Both the position numbers and the translations under genes were made by a program. DNA of 64,000 nt from Proteobacteria bacterium UBA2383 (lineage in GTDB: Bacteria; Pseudomonadota; Gammaproteobacteria; Competibacterales; Competibacteraceae). Below the pieces are notes generated by a model that saw only the letters and a list, made by a program, of their open reading frames with translations, had not been told where the DNA came from and made no database searches. Of this stretch, positions 9,121 through 18,711 are shown piece after piece. The stretch spans positions 55,510 through 119,509 of the forward strand of contig DDST01000138.1 in assembly GCA_002343485.1 (NCBI GenBank). The letters run 5' to 3'. Within the stretch, counting starts at the first letter, position 1; the number at the start of each line of letters is the position of its first letter.

Positions 9121-9414
9121 TCAAGAAGACTCCGGCGGGTCCTGCGCATCAGAAGCGCCACCTGGTCGAGAGAAACCCTGAGTGCGGGTCGCGCCAGACT
9201 TGGTGGATTCGGTGGGTTCCCGGATTTCTGAGCGTTGTACTACCAGGATCAATAGCACAATCAGTACGAACCAAATCAGATAGAGATAAAAATACAGTAA
9301 CGGAATACCGAATGGCGCCCATGACCGGTCGAACAAATCCAGCACTGGATAATTGATCGCCAGAGCACCGCAGATGAATAGAATCGTGATGTATTCCCGG
9401 GATTGCTGCCGCAT
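9121..9414 (-). CDS. Small two-helix membrane protein preceding the symporter-kinase
   Basis: 97 residues with two hydrophobic segments (about 8-30 and 38-60), then a charged, Ser/Pro-rich cytoplasmic tail. Its TGA directly precedes the ATG of the symporter-kinase with no gap, implying translational coupling. Small membrane partners encoded just upstream are common for symporter-family proteins, so an accessory or stabilising subunit is a reasonable inference. I do not recognise a named family with confidence. Confidence 0.8.
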   Translation of the reverse strand: MRQQSREYITILFICGALAINYPVLDLFDRSWAPFGIPLLYFYLYLIWFVLIVLLILVVQRSEIREPTESTKSGATRTQGFSRPGGASDAQDPPESS

Positions 9415-9446
9415 TGGACTAGGGATTAGTAGTGAGTGTTAAGGGG

Positions 9447-11543
9447 TTAGAAGTTTGCTTGGGTCTTGCGGATCTCCACCATCTTATCAGAGGCCTCCAG
9501 CGCTTGGCCGAGAGTCTTGACGCCTTGTGCTTCCAATAAATCGAGCAGCTTGAGAAAAACCTGTGCGGTGACTAGCGAGTCACCCAGGGCAGTATGGCGG
9601 TCATGCACGTCTACTCCCAGGCGATCGGCAATGGCATCCAGGTTATGGTCGTCGGTGTAGTCATGCAAGTAACCGGATAACAACAAAGTATCCAGTACCG
9701 GATTGCCGAAATAAATGCCAGCTTTCCGCTCTTTCATCTTAAGGAACTTCATATCAAAGGCAGCGTTGTGGGCAACCAGTACCGTTTGGTCGTCACCAAC
9801 GAATTTGCGGAATTGCGGCAATACCACATCGATACCCGCCTTATCCTTGATCATGTCATCGGTAATGCCGTGAAAACGAATCGAGGCTTTGGGAATCGGC
9901 CGGCCGGGGTTGACCAACTGATCGAAGCTCTCGCCGGCCAGCAGCCGGCGGTTGACAATGCGTACTCCGGCGATCTGGATAATTTCATCCCCCTTGGAAG
10001 GTGCCAAACCAGTGGTTTCGGTATCGAATACCACGTAAGTGAGCGCACTCAGCGGGTAGTTGAGCAGCTCACCCCATTCCTCGCGGTGTTGGGCTAGGGA
10101 GAAATCATAGAATTCAGGCCGTTCCGGCAAGTTTTCTGGCGGCTCTTTCCATTGGCGCGTCGAATTTGGCAGCGGCAAACGCAGCAAGGCATATCCAGGC
10201 CGGCGGTGGGACTGGCTCCAGATATCGCTGTTGTGCCGGCGCAGGATTTCGCCTACGGTCGTTGCGCCCACGAGATCCTGCACATGTTCACTGAGCCAGC
10301 CTTCTAAATGATCGGCAGACAGCGGCTCTCCCGGCCAGATGATGTCCAGGTAGACATGCCGGTTGCCCAATAAACATTCGATCTCAAAGGTTGAGCTGAT
10401 CCCATGAGTGTGCAAGTGATTGAGAGTGTGTTCTAGCAACAGCATGATCGAGTGGTTGTCGACATTGAGCCATAGGGGCATGCCTACCATCTTCACGTGG
10501 AGGTCCGTGCGCTTGCTCATATGGTGGATCACACTGCCAATTAAGTCTGCAGAATAGACATCGTTCATTGGCCAGCGGTTGGCGTATAGCGTACGCAGTT
10601 CGAGAGCCAGTTCCTGCAAACGTTGGCTGAGCTGTTCGCTTTCTTCAACGATCACTCGCTGGAAGGTTTCACGCTGCGGCTGATCCATACCCGCGAAGTT
10701 CATGATCATTTCCGCTGCCGCTCGCAGATTGGCCAATGGCCGGCGCAAGTCCTCGGTGCGAGTCTTGAGCAGGAAGCGATCAACCTGTTGCGTGACATCA
10801 CGGAAGGTGATGACGAAGGCCGATGTGCGGTCCATGGCGCTTGGCAACAGGCTCATCCGGCAGTGGAGCAGGGTCCCATCATCTACTGTTGCACAGACAA
10901 ATTCGGCATCGCTGGCTGGTTTGCCTTCCCCATTGCTCTGTTGGCGGTAATGTAGCAGTTGCAGGGTGCTTTCGATGGGAGCGCGGGTCCACAGAGCATA
11001 GAGGGAGCGGCCTAAGCCTAGCATCTCGCGGTTGGGCAGCAGTTTCGCTGCCGCTGCGTTGTAGAGCAGGATGCGCGCGTCGCCATCGCAAACCAGCACG
11101 CCTTCTGATAATTCGCGCAAGACAGTTTCCAAGCGGGCTTTCTGCTCTTCGATCTCTTGGGTGCCCGTCGCGGCGGCGGCAGCAGCTTCGCGACGAGCTT
11201 TATGCAGAGCCTCGCCCAGTTCCAGCAGCATGGTGGGGAATTCGCCCAGCCAATGTTGTTTGGGCAGTTCCAGCATGTAACCGGGATTGCTGCGAGTGAT
11301 GATCCGTGCACCGCGCGCCAGGGCGCCTAAGGGAATGAAACAGTGCCAGTCGAGGAGCGACCAGACTACCGTGGTGCCGCTGATAATAGCGAACGCAGCC
11401 AGAACCACCCAAAGCAGCAGCAACTCACGCTCGTCAGTTTCCGGAATCGTCTGGAAAATCTGCCAACCGATCCAAAGTAGCGAGACCAGCGTCAGTACCG
11501 CTGGAATCAGCCACAACAGCCAGAGCCGGGTCCGGTAGCGCAT
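9447..11543 (-). CDS. Degenerate histidine kinase fused to a DEDDh 3'-5' exonuclease (DNA polymerase III epsilon type)
   Basis: 698 residues. Two N-terminal helices (~5-28 and ~42-66) anchor it in the membrane. A PAS domain at ~142-275 follows a short coiled coil. A HisKA-like helix pair comes next at ~282-340, but the H box reads [12 protein letters not shown], with no phospho-accepting His, and the following ATPase-like region lacks clear N and G boxes. From ~500 the protein is a complete DEDDh exonuclease: FDTETTGL (D507 and the next E), [10 protein letters not shown], and HTALGDSL with the catalytic His and Asp. It could not act as a normal kinase; the exonuclease looks active. It lies between a receiver gene and the symporter-kinase in one operon. 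Confidence 0.9.
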   Translation of the reverse strand: MRYRTRLWLLWLIPAVLTLVSLLWIGWQIFQTIPETDERELLLLWVVLAAFAIISGTTVVWSLLDWHCFIPLGALARGARIITRSNPGYMLELPKQHWLGEFPTMLLELGEALHKARREAAAAAATGTQEIEEQKARLETVLRELSEGVLVCDGDARILLYNAAAAKLLPNREMLGLGRSLYALWTRAPIESTLQLLHYRQQSNGEGKPASDAEFVCATVDDGTLLHCRMSLLPSAMDRTSAFVITFRDVTQQVDRFLLKTRTEDLRRPLANLRAAAEMIMNFAGMDQPQRETFQRVIVEESEQLSQRLQELALELRTLYANRWPMNDVYSADLIGSVIHHMSKRTDLHVKMVGMPLWLNVDNHSIMLLLEHTLNHLHTHGISSTFEIECLLGNRHVYLDIIWPGEPLSADHLEGWLSEHVQDLVGATTVGEILRRHNSDIWSQSHRRPGYALLRLPLPNSTRQWKEPPENLPERPEFYDFSLAQHREEWGELLNYPLSALTYVVFDTETTGLAPSKGDEIIQIAGVRIVNRRLLAGESFDQLVNPGRPIPKASIRFHGITDDMIKDKAGIDVVLPQFRKFVGDDQTVLVAHNAAFDMKFLKMKERKAGIYFGNPVLDTLLLSGYLHDYTDDHNLDAIADRLGVDVHDRHTALGDSLVTAQVFLKLLDLLEAQGVKTLGQALEASDKMVEIRKTQANF

Positions 11544-11549
11544 GATGGT

Positions 11550-11924
11550 TCAGTCCGTTTCAGCGAGCAACTCACGAACCCGCTCCACCACCTCCTGAGT
11601 CGAGAAAGGTTTTGTGATGTAGTCATCCGCACCCAATGCTAATCCCTTTTCTTTTTCGACCTCACGTCCTTTGGCAGTTAGCATGATAATGCGAACACCA
11701 GCCCAGTCTGGATTGGCGCGAATCGCCTGACAGACTTCATAGCCATTCTTGCGAGGCATCATCACATCAAGCAACACCAGATCTGGCGGGTCGGCAAAGA
11801 TAGCAGCCAGTGCCGCTTCGCCATCTGAGGCAGTCCGCACTTGGAAGCCCGCTTGCTTCATCAAAAACTCCAAGGACAGAACGATATTCGGTTCATCGTC
11901 CACCACTAGAATTTTGTTAGCCAT
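11550..11924 (-). CDS. Single-domain response regulator (CheY-like)
   Basis: A stand-alone receiver of 124 residues from the ATG at 11924. I prefer this ATG to the in-frame GTG two codons earlier because GGGAGA is 7 nt upstream. The acidic pair is DDEPN, the phospho-acceptor Asp is in LVLLDVMMP, and the conserved Thr (MLTAKG) and Lys (YITKPF) are present. There is no output domain. It starts the minus-strand operon with the exonuclease-kinase fusion and the symporter-kinase, 6 nt upstream of the former, and probably receives phosphate from the latter. Confidence 0.93.
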   Translation of the reverse strand: MANKILVVDDEPNIVLSLEFLMKQAGFQVRTASDGEAALAAIFADPPDLVLLDVMMPRKNGYEVCQAIRANPDWAGVRIIMLTAKGREVEKEKGLALGADDYITKPFSTQEVVERVRELLAETD

Positions 11925-11965
11925 ATCCACTCTCCCGGTCAGCGGGTTTACTCGCTCGGGCGATA

Positions 11966-12304
11966 TTATGCGGGTTTATCAGTACTGCTGTGTACCGTGT
12001 CTTTCTCACGCGGTTCCTGCGAGGAGTCGGTTTTGCGGTCTGCCACATCTTTGGCTGCAGTTGCCATATTCCCGCCGCTGGCCTTGGCGACCGCCTCCCA
12101 GAATTTCTGCACCATTTCCATCGAATGAAATTGAGTGGGTAACAACGGCTTGAATAAGCTCAGTGCGTCGAAGTTGATCGCACCGCGCTGCACGTTGTCA
12201 CGGATCGTCTGCAAAATATCGTCGTGCAGAGGCTGAATGTTTGGCAGACCCAGAAACTCGCGCATTTCGTGGGCAGTGGCTTCAACGCTGACATTGACTT
12301 TCAT
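11966..12304 (-). CDS. DUF6489-like small protein
   Basis: 112 residues starting MKVNVSVEATAHEMREFLGL, then PNIQPLHDDILQTIRDNV. This N-terminal pattern (strand, Thr/Ala-x-x-E-M/A-R-x-F-L-G-L-P-x-x-x-P-L) matches what I recall as DUF6489, a short proteobacterial family of unknown function. The C-terminal third is a charged Lys/Asp/Ser-rich tail. No membrane segment. It lies between mnmG and the receiver gene on the same strand and may lead the signalling operon. Family naming is from memory, so moderate confidence. Confidence 0.7.
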   Translation of the reverse strand: MKVNVSVEATAHEMREFLGLPNIQPLHDDILQTIRDNVQRGAINFDALSLFKPLLPTQFHSMEMVQKFWEAVAKASGGNMATAAKDVADRKTDSSQEPREKDTVHSSTDKPA

Positions 12305-12483
12305 CGAAAAAATCCTTGTACTTCAGGACTACAGATTTGACCACTGGCGCTGAGGCCGGGCCGCGAAATTTAAGGAATCGCCTAACCAATCAAGAATAGC
12401 AGGAATGACGCAGGTCTTGTGCGTCAGGTCGTGCTGCATGTTTCAAGCGAGGTGAAACTAATAGAAATCACTATTTCGGGCAA

Positions 12484-14376
12484 CTACTCGCCAGTATTCT
12501 GGCGAGATGAGCGGCGTTTGAGATGAATCAACAGCAGGGAAACTGCAGCAGGAGTTACTCCCGGAACGCGACCGGCCTGGCCCAAGGTCTGGGGCCGATG
12601 GCGGTCTAGCTTCTCTCGCACTTCCCGCGATAGACCATGAACTGCGGTATAGTCCAAATCGGCCGGAAGCACCAGCTCTTCATGACGGCGCTGCCGTTCG
12701 ATCTCTTCGCGTTGCCGCTCGATGTAGCCGGCATACTTGGCTTGAATTTCCACCTGCTCGGCGACCTGGGGATCGGCGACGCTGGGACCGATGCCGGGTA
12801 GGCGCATTAATCCCGCATAACTGACTTCGGGCCGGCGTAGTAGCTCCGCAGCGCGACTTTCCCTCGCCAGCGGGCCTTGTAAGACCTGTTGTATGTCATT
12901 TTCAGTAAGTTGGCCCGGACGCACCCATAATGCACGTAACCGCTGATTTTCTTGCTCAATCGCTTCACGTTTGGTTTCGAATGCCTGCCAGCGTTCATCA
13001 TCGACCAGTCCCAGCCGGCGTCCTATTTCAGTCAGACGCAAGTCGGCATTGTCCTCACGCAACAACAAGCGGTGTTCGGCGCGACTGGTAAACATCCGGT
13101 AGGGTTCCGTAGCGCCCCGGGTGACGAGATCATCGATCAAGACGCCGAGATAAGCCTCATCGCGATTCGGCCACCATGGCGCTTCAGCGCGGACATACCG
13201 TCCAGCATTAATCCCGGCTAGCAAGCCTTGCGCAGCGGCTTCCTCATAACCCGTGGTGCCATTAATCTGCCCGGCGAAGAACAAACCTTGAACGGAGCGG
13301 GTTTGCAAAGAGTAGTCGAGATCACGCGGATCGAAAAAATCATATTCAATCGCATAGCCAGGCCGGGTGATATGGGCATTCTCTAAGCCTTTCATCGAAC
13401 GCACCAGTTGATATTGAATGTCAAACGGCAGGCTGGTGGAGATGCCATTGGGATAAAATTCGTGAGTCTGCAAACCTTCCGGCTCTAGAAAAATCTGATG
13501 GGAGTTCTTGCTGGCAAAGCGGTGAATTTTGTCCTCAATCGATGGGCAATAGCGTGGGCCAATACCTTCAATCACCCCGGTGTACATCGGCGAGCGATCC
13601 AGACCGCTGCGAATGATGTCATGGGTTCGTTCATTGGTATGAGTGATCCAGCAGGAGATCTGCTGCGGGTGTTCAGCAACCGAGCCAAGATAAGAAAACA
13701 CGGGACAGGGTTCATCGCCGGGCTGTTCAGTCAATTGTGTGAAATCAATGCTGAGCCCATCTAGCCGGGGTGGAGTACCCGTTTTGAGCCGGCCTGCACG
13801 CAAGGGTAATTCCCGCAAGCGTGCTGCTAAAGCGTTAGAAGGAGGGTCGCCGGCCCGGCCACCTTCGTAATTTGTCAGCCCGACATGAATGCGCCCGGCC
13901 AGAAACGTGCCTGCGGTTAGCACTACTGCCCTTGCGGCGAAACGGATGCCTGTTTGGGTGATAACTCCGGTAACCCGGCTGCCTTCGACGATCAGATCAG
14001 CGGCGGCCTGCTGAAATACCCGCAGATGAGGTTGGTTTTCAATCAGCATTCGTACGGCTGACCGGTAGAGCGCCCGATCGGCCTGGCAACGGGTAGCACG
14101 TACCGCAGGTCCTTTGCGGCTGTTCAGAATACGGAATTGAATGCCTGCCTGGTCGGCAGCCCGTGCCATAACGCCGCCGAGCGCATCAACTTCCTTGACC
14201 AGATGACCTTTACCAATACCACCAATCGCTGGGTTACAACTCATGGCGCCTACAGTTTCGATTGTATGGGTTAGCAGCAGAGTGTTTAGACCCATGCGCG
14301 CCGTGGCCATGCACGCTTCCGTACCTGCGTGGCCACCACCAATCACGATTACATCAAAAGTTTCAGAATAGTGCAT
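12484..14376 (-). CDS. mnmG: tRNA uridine-5-carboxymethylaminomethyl synthesis enzyme MnmG (GidA)
   Basis: FAD-binding subunit that, with MnmE, modifies wobble U34 of certain tRNAs. 630 residues, full length. The dinucleotide-binding motif [11 protein letters not shown] lies at residues 11-21. The family signatures [20 protein letters not shown] ([11 protein letters not shown]) and [10 protein letters not shown] are present, as is the C-terminal helical MnmE-interacting domain. The usual downstream neighbour rsmG (gidB) and the parAB-atp run are absent; a DUF6489-like gene follows instead. An 8-bp perfect hairpin covers the last codons (12487-12506). No strong ribosome site is seen before the ATG, but the start agrees with the family. 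Confidence 0.98.
   Translation of the reverse strand: MHYSETFDVIVIGGGHAGTEACMATARMGLNTLLLTHTIETVGAMSCNPAIGGIGKGHLVKEVDALGGVMARAADQAGIQFRILNSRKGPAVRATRCQADRALYRSAVRMLIENQPHLRVFQQAAADLIVEGSRVTGVITQTGIRFAARAVVLTAGTFLAGRIHVGLTNYEGGRAGDPPSNALAARLRELPLRAGRLKTGTPPRLDGLSIDFTQLTEQPGDEPCPVFSYLGSVAEHPQQISCWITHTNERTHDIIRSGLDRSPMYTGVIEGIGPRYCPSIEDKIHRFASKNSHQIFLEPEGLQTHEFYPNGISTSLPFDIQYQLVRSMKGLENAHITRPGYAIEYDFFDPRDLDYSLQTRSVQGLFFAGQINGTTGYEEAAAQGLLAGINAGRYVRAEAPWWPNRDEAYLGVLIDDLVTRGATEPYRMFTSRAEHRLLLREDNADLRLTEIGRRLGLVDDERWQAFETKREAIEQENQRLRALWVRPGQLTENDIQQVLQGPLARESRAAELLRRPEVSYAGLMRLPGIGPSVADPQVAEQVEIQAKYAGYIERQREEIERQRRHEELVLPADLDYTAVHGLSREVREKLDRHRPQTLGQAGRVPGVTPAAVSLLLIHLKRRSSRQNTGE
12487..12506. 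repeat. Inverted repeat over the last codons of mnmG
   Basis: CTCGCCAG / CTGGCGAG with a 4-nt loop, ending next to the stop codon. It may protect the 3' end or slow transcription; there is no T run. Confidence 0.4.
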
Positions 14377-14561
14377 GAGATGAATAATGTAGGAATGAGA
14401 GTAAAGATTAGGATGTTAAGTTTGTTAATGCCTAAAAGGAATAAATATATAGATATCTATTTCTTTTGGATTTATAAGTACCCTGCTAAATTCTACAGCT
14501 AAACAGTCAGACATTCCGGCTCTTATTTTTCCAACCTGCCATCATGACAAGGAACCCTAAG

Positions 14562-15299
14562 ATGAATCCGGCACAGACGCAGACTCTTTATCAACAGCCC
14601 GTCGATCAGCCGTGGTTCGATCTGGAAGCGATGAACCGTGAATTGGAAGCGGTGTCTGCCGAGCAGCGTGTGGCATGGGCGTTGGAAAATTTTTCCAGCC
14701 GGATCGTAATGACCTCCAGCTTTGGCGCACAGTCAGCGGTCTGTTTGCATATGGTCACCCAGCAATGGCCGGAAATTCCCGTTTTACTGGTCGATACCGG
14801 TTATCTGTTCCCGGAGACCTACCATTTTATTGACGAGTTGACCGAACGGTTGTCCCTTAATCTCCATATTCACCGCGCCCAATACAGCCCGGCTTGGCAA
14901 GAGGCTCGTTACGGCAAGCTCTGGGAGCAGGGGGTAGAGGGGATCAATCGCTACAACCAGTTGAACAAAGTTGAACCGATGCAACGAGCGCTTCGCGATC
15001 TTGGTGTGGGAGCTTGGATTTCCGGTTTGCGGCGGCAGCAAGCCAAGAGCCGTCAGCATCTCGATGTACTGTTATGGCGTAATGGCCGCTGCAAAATTCA
15101 CCCGGTGATCGATTGGACTGATCGCGACATTTACCGCTACCTTAGCAAATACGAACTGCCTTATCACCCGCTCTGGGAGCAAGGTTATGTCTCTATCGGT
15201 GATGTACATACTAGCCATCGGTTAGTGGATGGCATGAGCCCGGAAGATACCCGTTTTTTTGGTCTCAAACGCGAGTGCGGTTTGCACGAGCACGTTTAA
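14562..15299 (+). CDS. cysH: Phosphoadenosine phosphosulfate (PAPS) reductase
   Basis: Reduces PAPS to sulfite with thioredoxin in assimilatory sulfate reduction. 245 residues from the ATG at 14562; AAGGA 8 nt upstream favours this over the ATG at 14544. Motifs: the PP-loop-like [20 protein letters not shown], the [10 protein letters not shown] segment, the [11 protein letters not shown] segment, and the C-terminal RECGLH with the catalytic Cys. The paired cysteines that hold a 4Fe-4S cluster in APS reductases are missing, so this is the E. coli-type PAPS enzyme. Genes for ATP sulfurylase and sulfite reductase are not in the window. Confidence 0.95.
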   Translation: MNPAQTQTLYQQPVDQPWFDLEAMNRELEAVSAEQRVAWALENFSSRIVMTSSFGAQSAVCLHMVTQQWPEIPVLLVDTGYLFPETYHFIDELTERLSLNLHIHRAQYSPAWQEARYGKLWEQGVEGINRYNQLNKVEPMQRALRDLGVGAWISGLRRQQAKSRQHLDVLLWRNGRCKIHPVIDWTDRDIYRYLSKYELPYHPLWEQGYVSIGDVHTSHRLVDGMSPEDTRFFGLKRECGLHEHV

Positions 15300-15311
15300 G
15301 GCTAGAAAGGG

Positions 15312-15998
15312 TTATTTATTATAGGCTGCATCGTATTCGAGAATCTTCCGGAAATCGGCAGCCATAATTTCCGGTTTGTCGTCGGTAAAGACCGCGCGCA
15401 ATCGAATCTGCGGATCGATAAGCATCACAGTTGATGAATGATCAACCGTGTAATTCCCTTCTGGCGCATCAGGAATCTTGTAATAAACGCCGAACTGCCG
15501 GGCCAGCCCAGCCAATTGTTCCGGCGTCCCCGTAGCACCTTGAAACCGAGGGTTGAAATAAGCTGCATACTGTCCCAAACGTTCGGGTGTATCCCGGTCC
15601 GGGTCAACGGAAATCAACAGGTAAGCATTATTTTGATCCAGATTTTCTTGCGCCAGGATCTTCTGCGTTTTATTCAGTTCCAGTAACGCTAAGGGACAGA
15701 CATCCGGGCAAAATGTGTAACCAAAATATAGAAAAGTCCACTTTCCACGCCAGCGTTCCTTATTGAACTGTTGCCCATTCTGGTCGATCAGTGTGAAATC
15801 TTCGACCGGTTTGGGAGGCACCAAGAAGATACCGGCAATAGCCGGTGGTTCAATACGATTAGGGATGAATTCGAAGTTCAGCCATAAACCTAGGCCGAAC
15901 GCTAGTATTCCTGCCGACAGCACCAGCAGCATTTTTCTGCGGGGCGTGAGGGGTCGGGTAGTAATGTCAAAACGGCCTTTTGCGTTCAAGGGTTGCAT
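15312..15998 (-). CDS. SCO1/SenC family copper chaperone
   Basis: 228 residues with one N-terminal membrane anchor (about 23-42) and a periplasmic thioredoxin-like domain. The copper ligands are C97 and C101 in FCPDVC and H187 in VDHSS, all present. It helps assemble the CuA centre of cytochrome c oxidase. It follows the PCuAC gene with a 6-nt gap, so the two form a copper-delivery operon. Confidence 0.95.
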   Translation of the reverse strand: MQPLNAKGRFDITTRPLTPRRKMLLVLSAGILAFGLGLWLNFEFIPNRIEPPAIAGIFLVPPKPVEDFTLIDQNGQQFNKERWRGKWTFLYFGYTFCPDVCPLALLELNKTQKILAQENLDQNNAYLLISVDPDRDTPERLGQYAAYFNPRFQGATGTPEQLAGLARQFGVYYKIPDAPEGNYTVDHSSTVMLIDPQIRLRAVFTDDKPEIMAADFRKILEYDAAYNK

Positions 15999-16004
15999 TG
16001 TGCG

Positions 16005-16490
16005 CTAATCGGAGTGGTGGTGATGAGCATGGCCGCTGCCGGGAGCCGTTCCTGCATCCTTCCCGCGCACCATAACTTGAACCAGGATTGTGCCAGCGTT
16101 CTCGAAACGCAAGGTCAGCGGAAAAGTTTGGCCTGCGGTCAAGGGTTGCTTCAGACCGATTAACATGATGTGAAACCCCCCCGGTTGCAGCATTGTGGAT
16201 TGACCGGGAGCTACTTCAATCATTTCGACCTTACGCATTTTAGCGACGTGGTTCTCCATGAGATGGGTATGCAGCTCAATGGTTTCTGCCACCTCGCTTG
16301 AACCTTCCAACAAGCGGTCAGCCGCTGGCCCCGTATTGGTCAGCATCATGTACGCAGCACCATTGGTGACGGCCGGAGGACTTTCGCGCGCCCAAGGTCC
16401 GGTAATTTGGATGGTCCCTGGTTCAGCGGCTAGAACGGGCATTCCCAAGATGAGGCAAAAAATCAAGAATAATCGAGTCATTATTTTCAT
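16005..16490 (-). CDS. PCu(A)C copper chaperone
   Basis: 161 residues from the ATG at 16490 (MKIMTRLF); an earlier TTG is in frame but the ATG places a normal signal peptide (cleavage near VLAAEP) at the start. The copper motif His-x(n)-Met-x(n)-His-x-Met is visible as IELHTHLMENHVAKMRKVEM followed by GGFHIML. The C-terminus is His-rich (HAHHHH), which may add a second metal site. The protein loads copper in the periplasm for CuA assembly along with the SCO protein encoded next. Confidence 0.93.
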   Translation of the reverse strand: MKIMTRLFLIFCLILGMPVLAAEPGTIQITGPWARESPPAVTNGAAYMMLTNTGPAADRLLEGSSEVAETIELHTHLMENHVAKMRKVEMIEVAPGQSTMLQPGGFHIMLIGLKQPLTAGQTFPLTLRFENAGTILVQVMVRGKDAGTAPGSGHAHHHHSD

Positions 16491-16504
16491 TGAATTGCTG
16501 CTCA

Positions 16505-16518
16505 AGATAACGTTATCT
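16505..16518. promoter_or_regulatory. 14-bp perfect palindrome AGATAACGTTATCT in the leader of the PCuAC gene
   Basis: AGATAAC/GTTATCT lies 15-28 nt upstream of the PCuAC start codon. The core ATAACGTTAT is shared with the palindrome at 2586-2597 upstream of cytochrome c5. Position suggests an operator that overlaps the promoter or leader. Confidence 0.4.
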
Positions 16519-16539
16519 GTAAGTTAGATTAAAATCATA

Positions 16540-16563
16540 CCGGGTTTTCTGAAAAAAATCCGG
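16540..16563. terminator. Hairpin between dgkA and the copper chaperone operon
   Basis: CCGGGTTTT and AAAATCCGG form a 9-bp stem (one G-U) around a 6-nt loop. It lies downstream of minus-strand dgkA and upstream of the PCuAC promoter region, so it could end dgkA transcripts. Confidence 0.4.
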
Positions 16564-16674
16564 ATTCAAGGCACCCTATGTCTGGCCGGCTTTCCGGTGC
16601 CGCTTCCGGAAAAGATTTAAAGATAATAATGGGTGTGTCAGACAATACGGCAATACGGGCTTGGGACAGAGAAA

Positions 16675-17037
16675 TCAGCTCAACAGAATCAGCAGCCAGA
16701 CCACGGCAGCGTTTAGCAAGGCCATAAACACCGCTGCTGAGCCGATATCCTTGGCGCGACCAGACAGTTCATGATGCTCTGGGCCGATACGATCGATGGC
16801 AGCTTCGATACCGGTGTTGAGTAATTCGACGATCACGATCAGCAACAGGCTGCCGATGAGCAGCGATCGCTCCACTGCATTATTGCCGAGCCATAGCGCT
16901 AATGGCGTCATAATCGCGCAAAGCAATCCTTCTTGGCGGAATGCTTCCTCATTGCGCCAGGCAGCTCTCAATCCAGCCCAGGAGTAGCCGGTCGCATTGA
17001 CCAGCCGGCGCCAGCCAGTGTGTTGTTGGAAAGCCAT
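16675..17037 (-). CDS. dgkA: Diacylglycerol kinase (prokaryotic, membrane)
   Basis: 120 residues, the usual size. An N-terminal amphipathic helix, the conserved NEEAFRQE block, three membrane helices, and the catalytic ELLNTGIEAAIDR segment are present. It phosphorylates diacylglycerol left from membrane-derived glucan or LPS modification back to phosphatidate. The start lies 6 nt after the gcvPB stop, so it is probably cotranscribed, with no obvious functional link. Confidence 0.95.
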   Translation of the reverse strand: MAFQQHTGWRRLVNATGYSWAGLRAAWRNEEAFRQEGLLCAIMTPLALWLGNNAVERSLLIGSLLLIVIVELLNTGIEAAIDRIGPEHHELSGRAKDIGSAAVFMALLNAAVVWLLILLS

Positions 17038-17043
17038 GACTGC

Positions 17044-18501
17044 TCAGGACTCGCTGGCTGGATGCCAAGCCAGATCCATGTCGCGGGCGGCCCGTACCTC
17101 ATCCAAACGGCGCACCGGTCGATGATGCGGGGCGCCCTTGACCAGATCGGGGCTGGTTTCCGCTTCCTGTTGAATTTGCCGCATCGCGGCGATGAAGCCA
17201 TCCAGTTCCTCTTTGCACTCGGTTTCGGTGGGTTCGATCAGCAAGCACTCTGGCACTAGCATTGGAAAATATGTGGTTGGCGCGTGATAGCCGAGATCGA
17301 GCAATCGCTTAGCAAAGTCCATAGCGGTGATGCCCAGGGTCTTAGCCTGGCGCTTAAGGGTGATGATGAATTCATGGCTGGCTCGCCGTTGCGGGAAAGC
17401 AGGATCGAATCCAGCCTTCACCAGCTCTGCCATCAGGTAGTTGGCGTTCAAGGCCGAATAATCAGCAACCCGGCCCATGCCAGCCCGGCCTAGCATCCGG
17501 GCGTAAACATAGGCGCGTAAGATAACCCCGGCATTGCCCATAAACGCCGATAACGGGCCAATGCTCTGCTGGCAGTCAACCTCGCTGAGCCAGTGGTAAT
17601 GCTCGCCTTTCTTAGCGGCCCGTGGTACCGGCAAGAAAGGTTCCAGCCGGGCGTTGGCCGCCACCGGTCCCGAGCCGGGACCGCCACCGCCGTGTGGGGT
17701 GGCAAAGGTTTTATGCAAATTCATGTGCATCACGTCAAAGCCCATGTCGCCGGGCCGGGCCTTGCCGAGAATAGCGTTGAGGTTGGCGCCGTCGTAGTAG
17801 AGCAGGCCGCCGGCATTGTGAACGATGGCAGCGATCTCGGTGATATGGCGCTCGAATACGCCTAGCGTCGAGGGATTAGTCAGCATCAGCCCGGCGGTTT
17901 GTGGCCCGGCCACTTGGCGCAAGGTGGCGAGATCAACATTGCCATGCACATCGGTGGGAATTTCCCGGACGGTGAAACCACACATGATGGCAGTGGCAGG
18001 ATTGGTGCCATGCGCCGCGTCGGGAATCAGGATTTCCCGGCGCGCGTGATCGTTATGCGCGACATGATAGGCACGAATCATCGCTACCCCAGCAAACTCG
18101 CCCTGGGCGCCAGCCATGGGCGTCAGCGAGACCGCGTGCATCCCAGTCACTTCCCGCAGCATTTCCTGCAACTCATACAGGCAGGCTAGAAAACCTTGGC
18201 TGATGCTCTCCGGCGCCAGCGGGTGACGGTTCAGAAAACCGGGCAGCGAGGCCAGCCGGTGGCAGGCTCGCGGGTTGTACTTCATAGTGCAGGAACCGAG
18301 CGGGTAGAAATGGGTATCGATGGAGAAATTCTTCTGTGACAGACGGGTATAGTGACGCACGGCCTGAAGTTCTGAAACTTCTGGCAGGGGGGCGGGCTTA
18401 GTGCGGCGCAGATTGATCGGCAGGCCGGACAAGGCTTCGCTGGGAGCAGTGGCGGGGATAACACCTTGCCGGCCAGGCCGGGATTGGTCGAAAATTAGCA
18501 T
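17044..18501 (-). CDS. gcvPB: Glycine dehydrogenase (decarboxylating) subunit 2
   Basis: The C-terminal half of the split P-protein of the glycine cleavage system. 485 residues. It carries [16 protein letters not shown] near residue 65, DAAHGTNPA near 161, and the PLP lysine K264 in [18 protein letters not shown]. In split systems gcvPA normally precedes it with gcvT and gcvH nearby; none of them is in this window, so the partner subunit must be elsewhere. The ATG is supported by the family N-terminus (MLIF-x-x-S-R-P-G) but has no Shine-Dalgarno sequence. I see no glycine riboswitch in the 210 bp upstream. Confidence 0.95.
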   Translation of the reverse strand: MLIFDQSRPGRQGVIPATAPSEALSGLPINLRRTKPAPLPEVSELQAVRHYTRLSQKNFSIDTHFYPLGSCTMKYNPRACHRLASLPGFLNRHPLAPESISQGFLACLYELQEMLREVTGMHAVSLTPMAGAQGEFAGVAMIRAYHVAHNDHARREILIPDAAHGTNPATAIMCGFTVREIPTDVHGNVDLATLRQVAGPQTAGLMLTNPSTLGVFERHITEIAAIVHNAGGLLYYDGANLNAILGKARPGDMGFDVMHMNLHKTFATPHGGGGPGSGPVAANARLEPFLPVPRAAKKGEHYHWLSEVDCQQSIGPLSAFMGNAGVILRAYVYARMLGRAGMGRVADYSALNANYLMAELVKAGFDPAFPQRRASHEFIITLKRQAKTLGITAMDFAKRLLDLGYHAPTTYFPMLVPECLLIEPTETECKEELDGFIAAMRQIQQEAETSPDLVKGAPHHRPVRRLDEVRAARDMDLAWHPASES

Positions 18502-18611
18502 AGGGAGGTGTCCATTCAGGTTAGGAGAACATTTAATTCATTTGGCAAAGTTAGTAAAAAGTAATCGCTGTTCTCAATAGATATCAATCCATAATACCAA
18601 ATCCCGATACG

Positions 18612-18666
18612 TAAAAACCCGCTTGCAGGCGATGATCAAGCAAAACCGCGGGCAAGCAGATTTTTT
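18612..18666. terminator. Likely bidirectional terminator after the DUF3501 gene
   Basis: An imperfect 10-bp stem (CTTGCAGGCG with CGCGGGCAAG, two internal mismatches) is flanked by GGGTTTTT on the minus strand and GATTTTTT on the plus strand. It ends the minus-strand rubrerythrin operon before gcvPB. Confidence 0.5.
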
Positions 18667-18711
18667 ATCAACTAATTGATTTAGTTGAATTATTTTACAA
18701 AACCTCTAATT

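Noticed and set aside
18502..18711. Glycine riboswitch before gcvPB
   Set aside because: The sequence is AT-rich and shows no paired aptamer structure; only a terminator-like hairpin for the upstream gene is seen.
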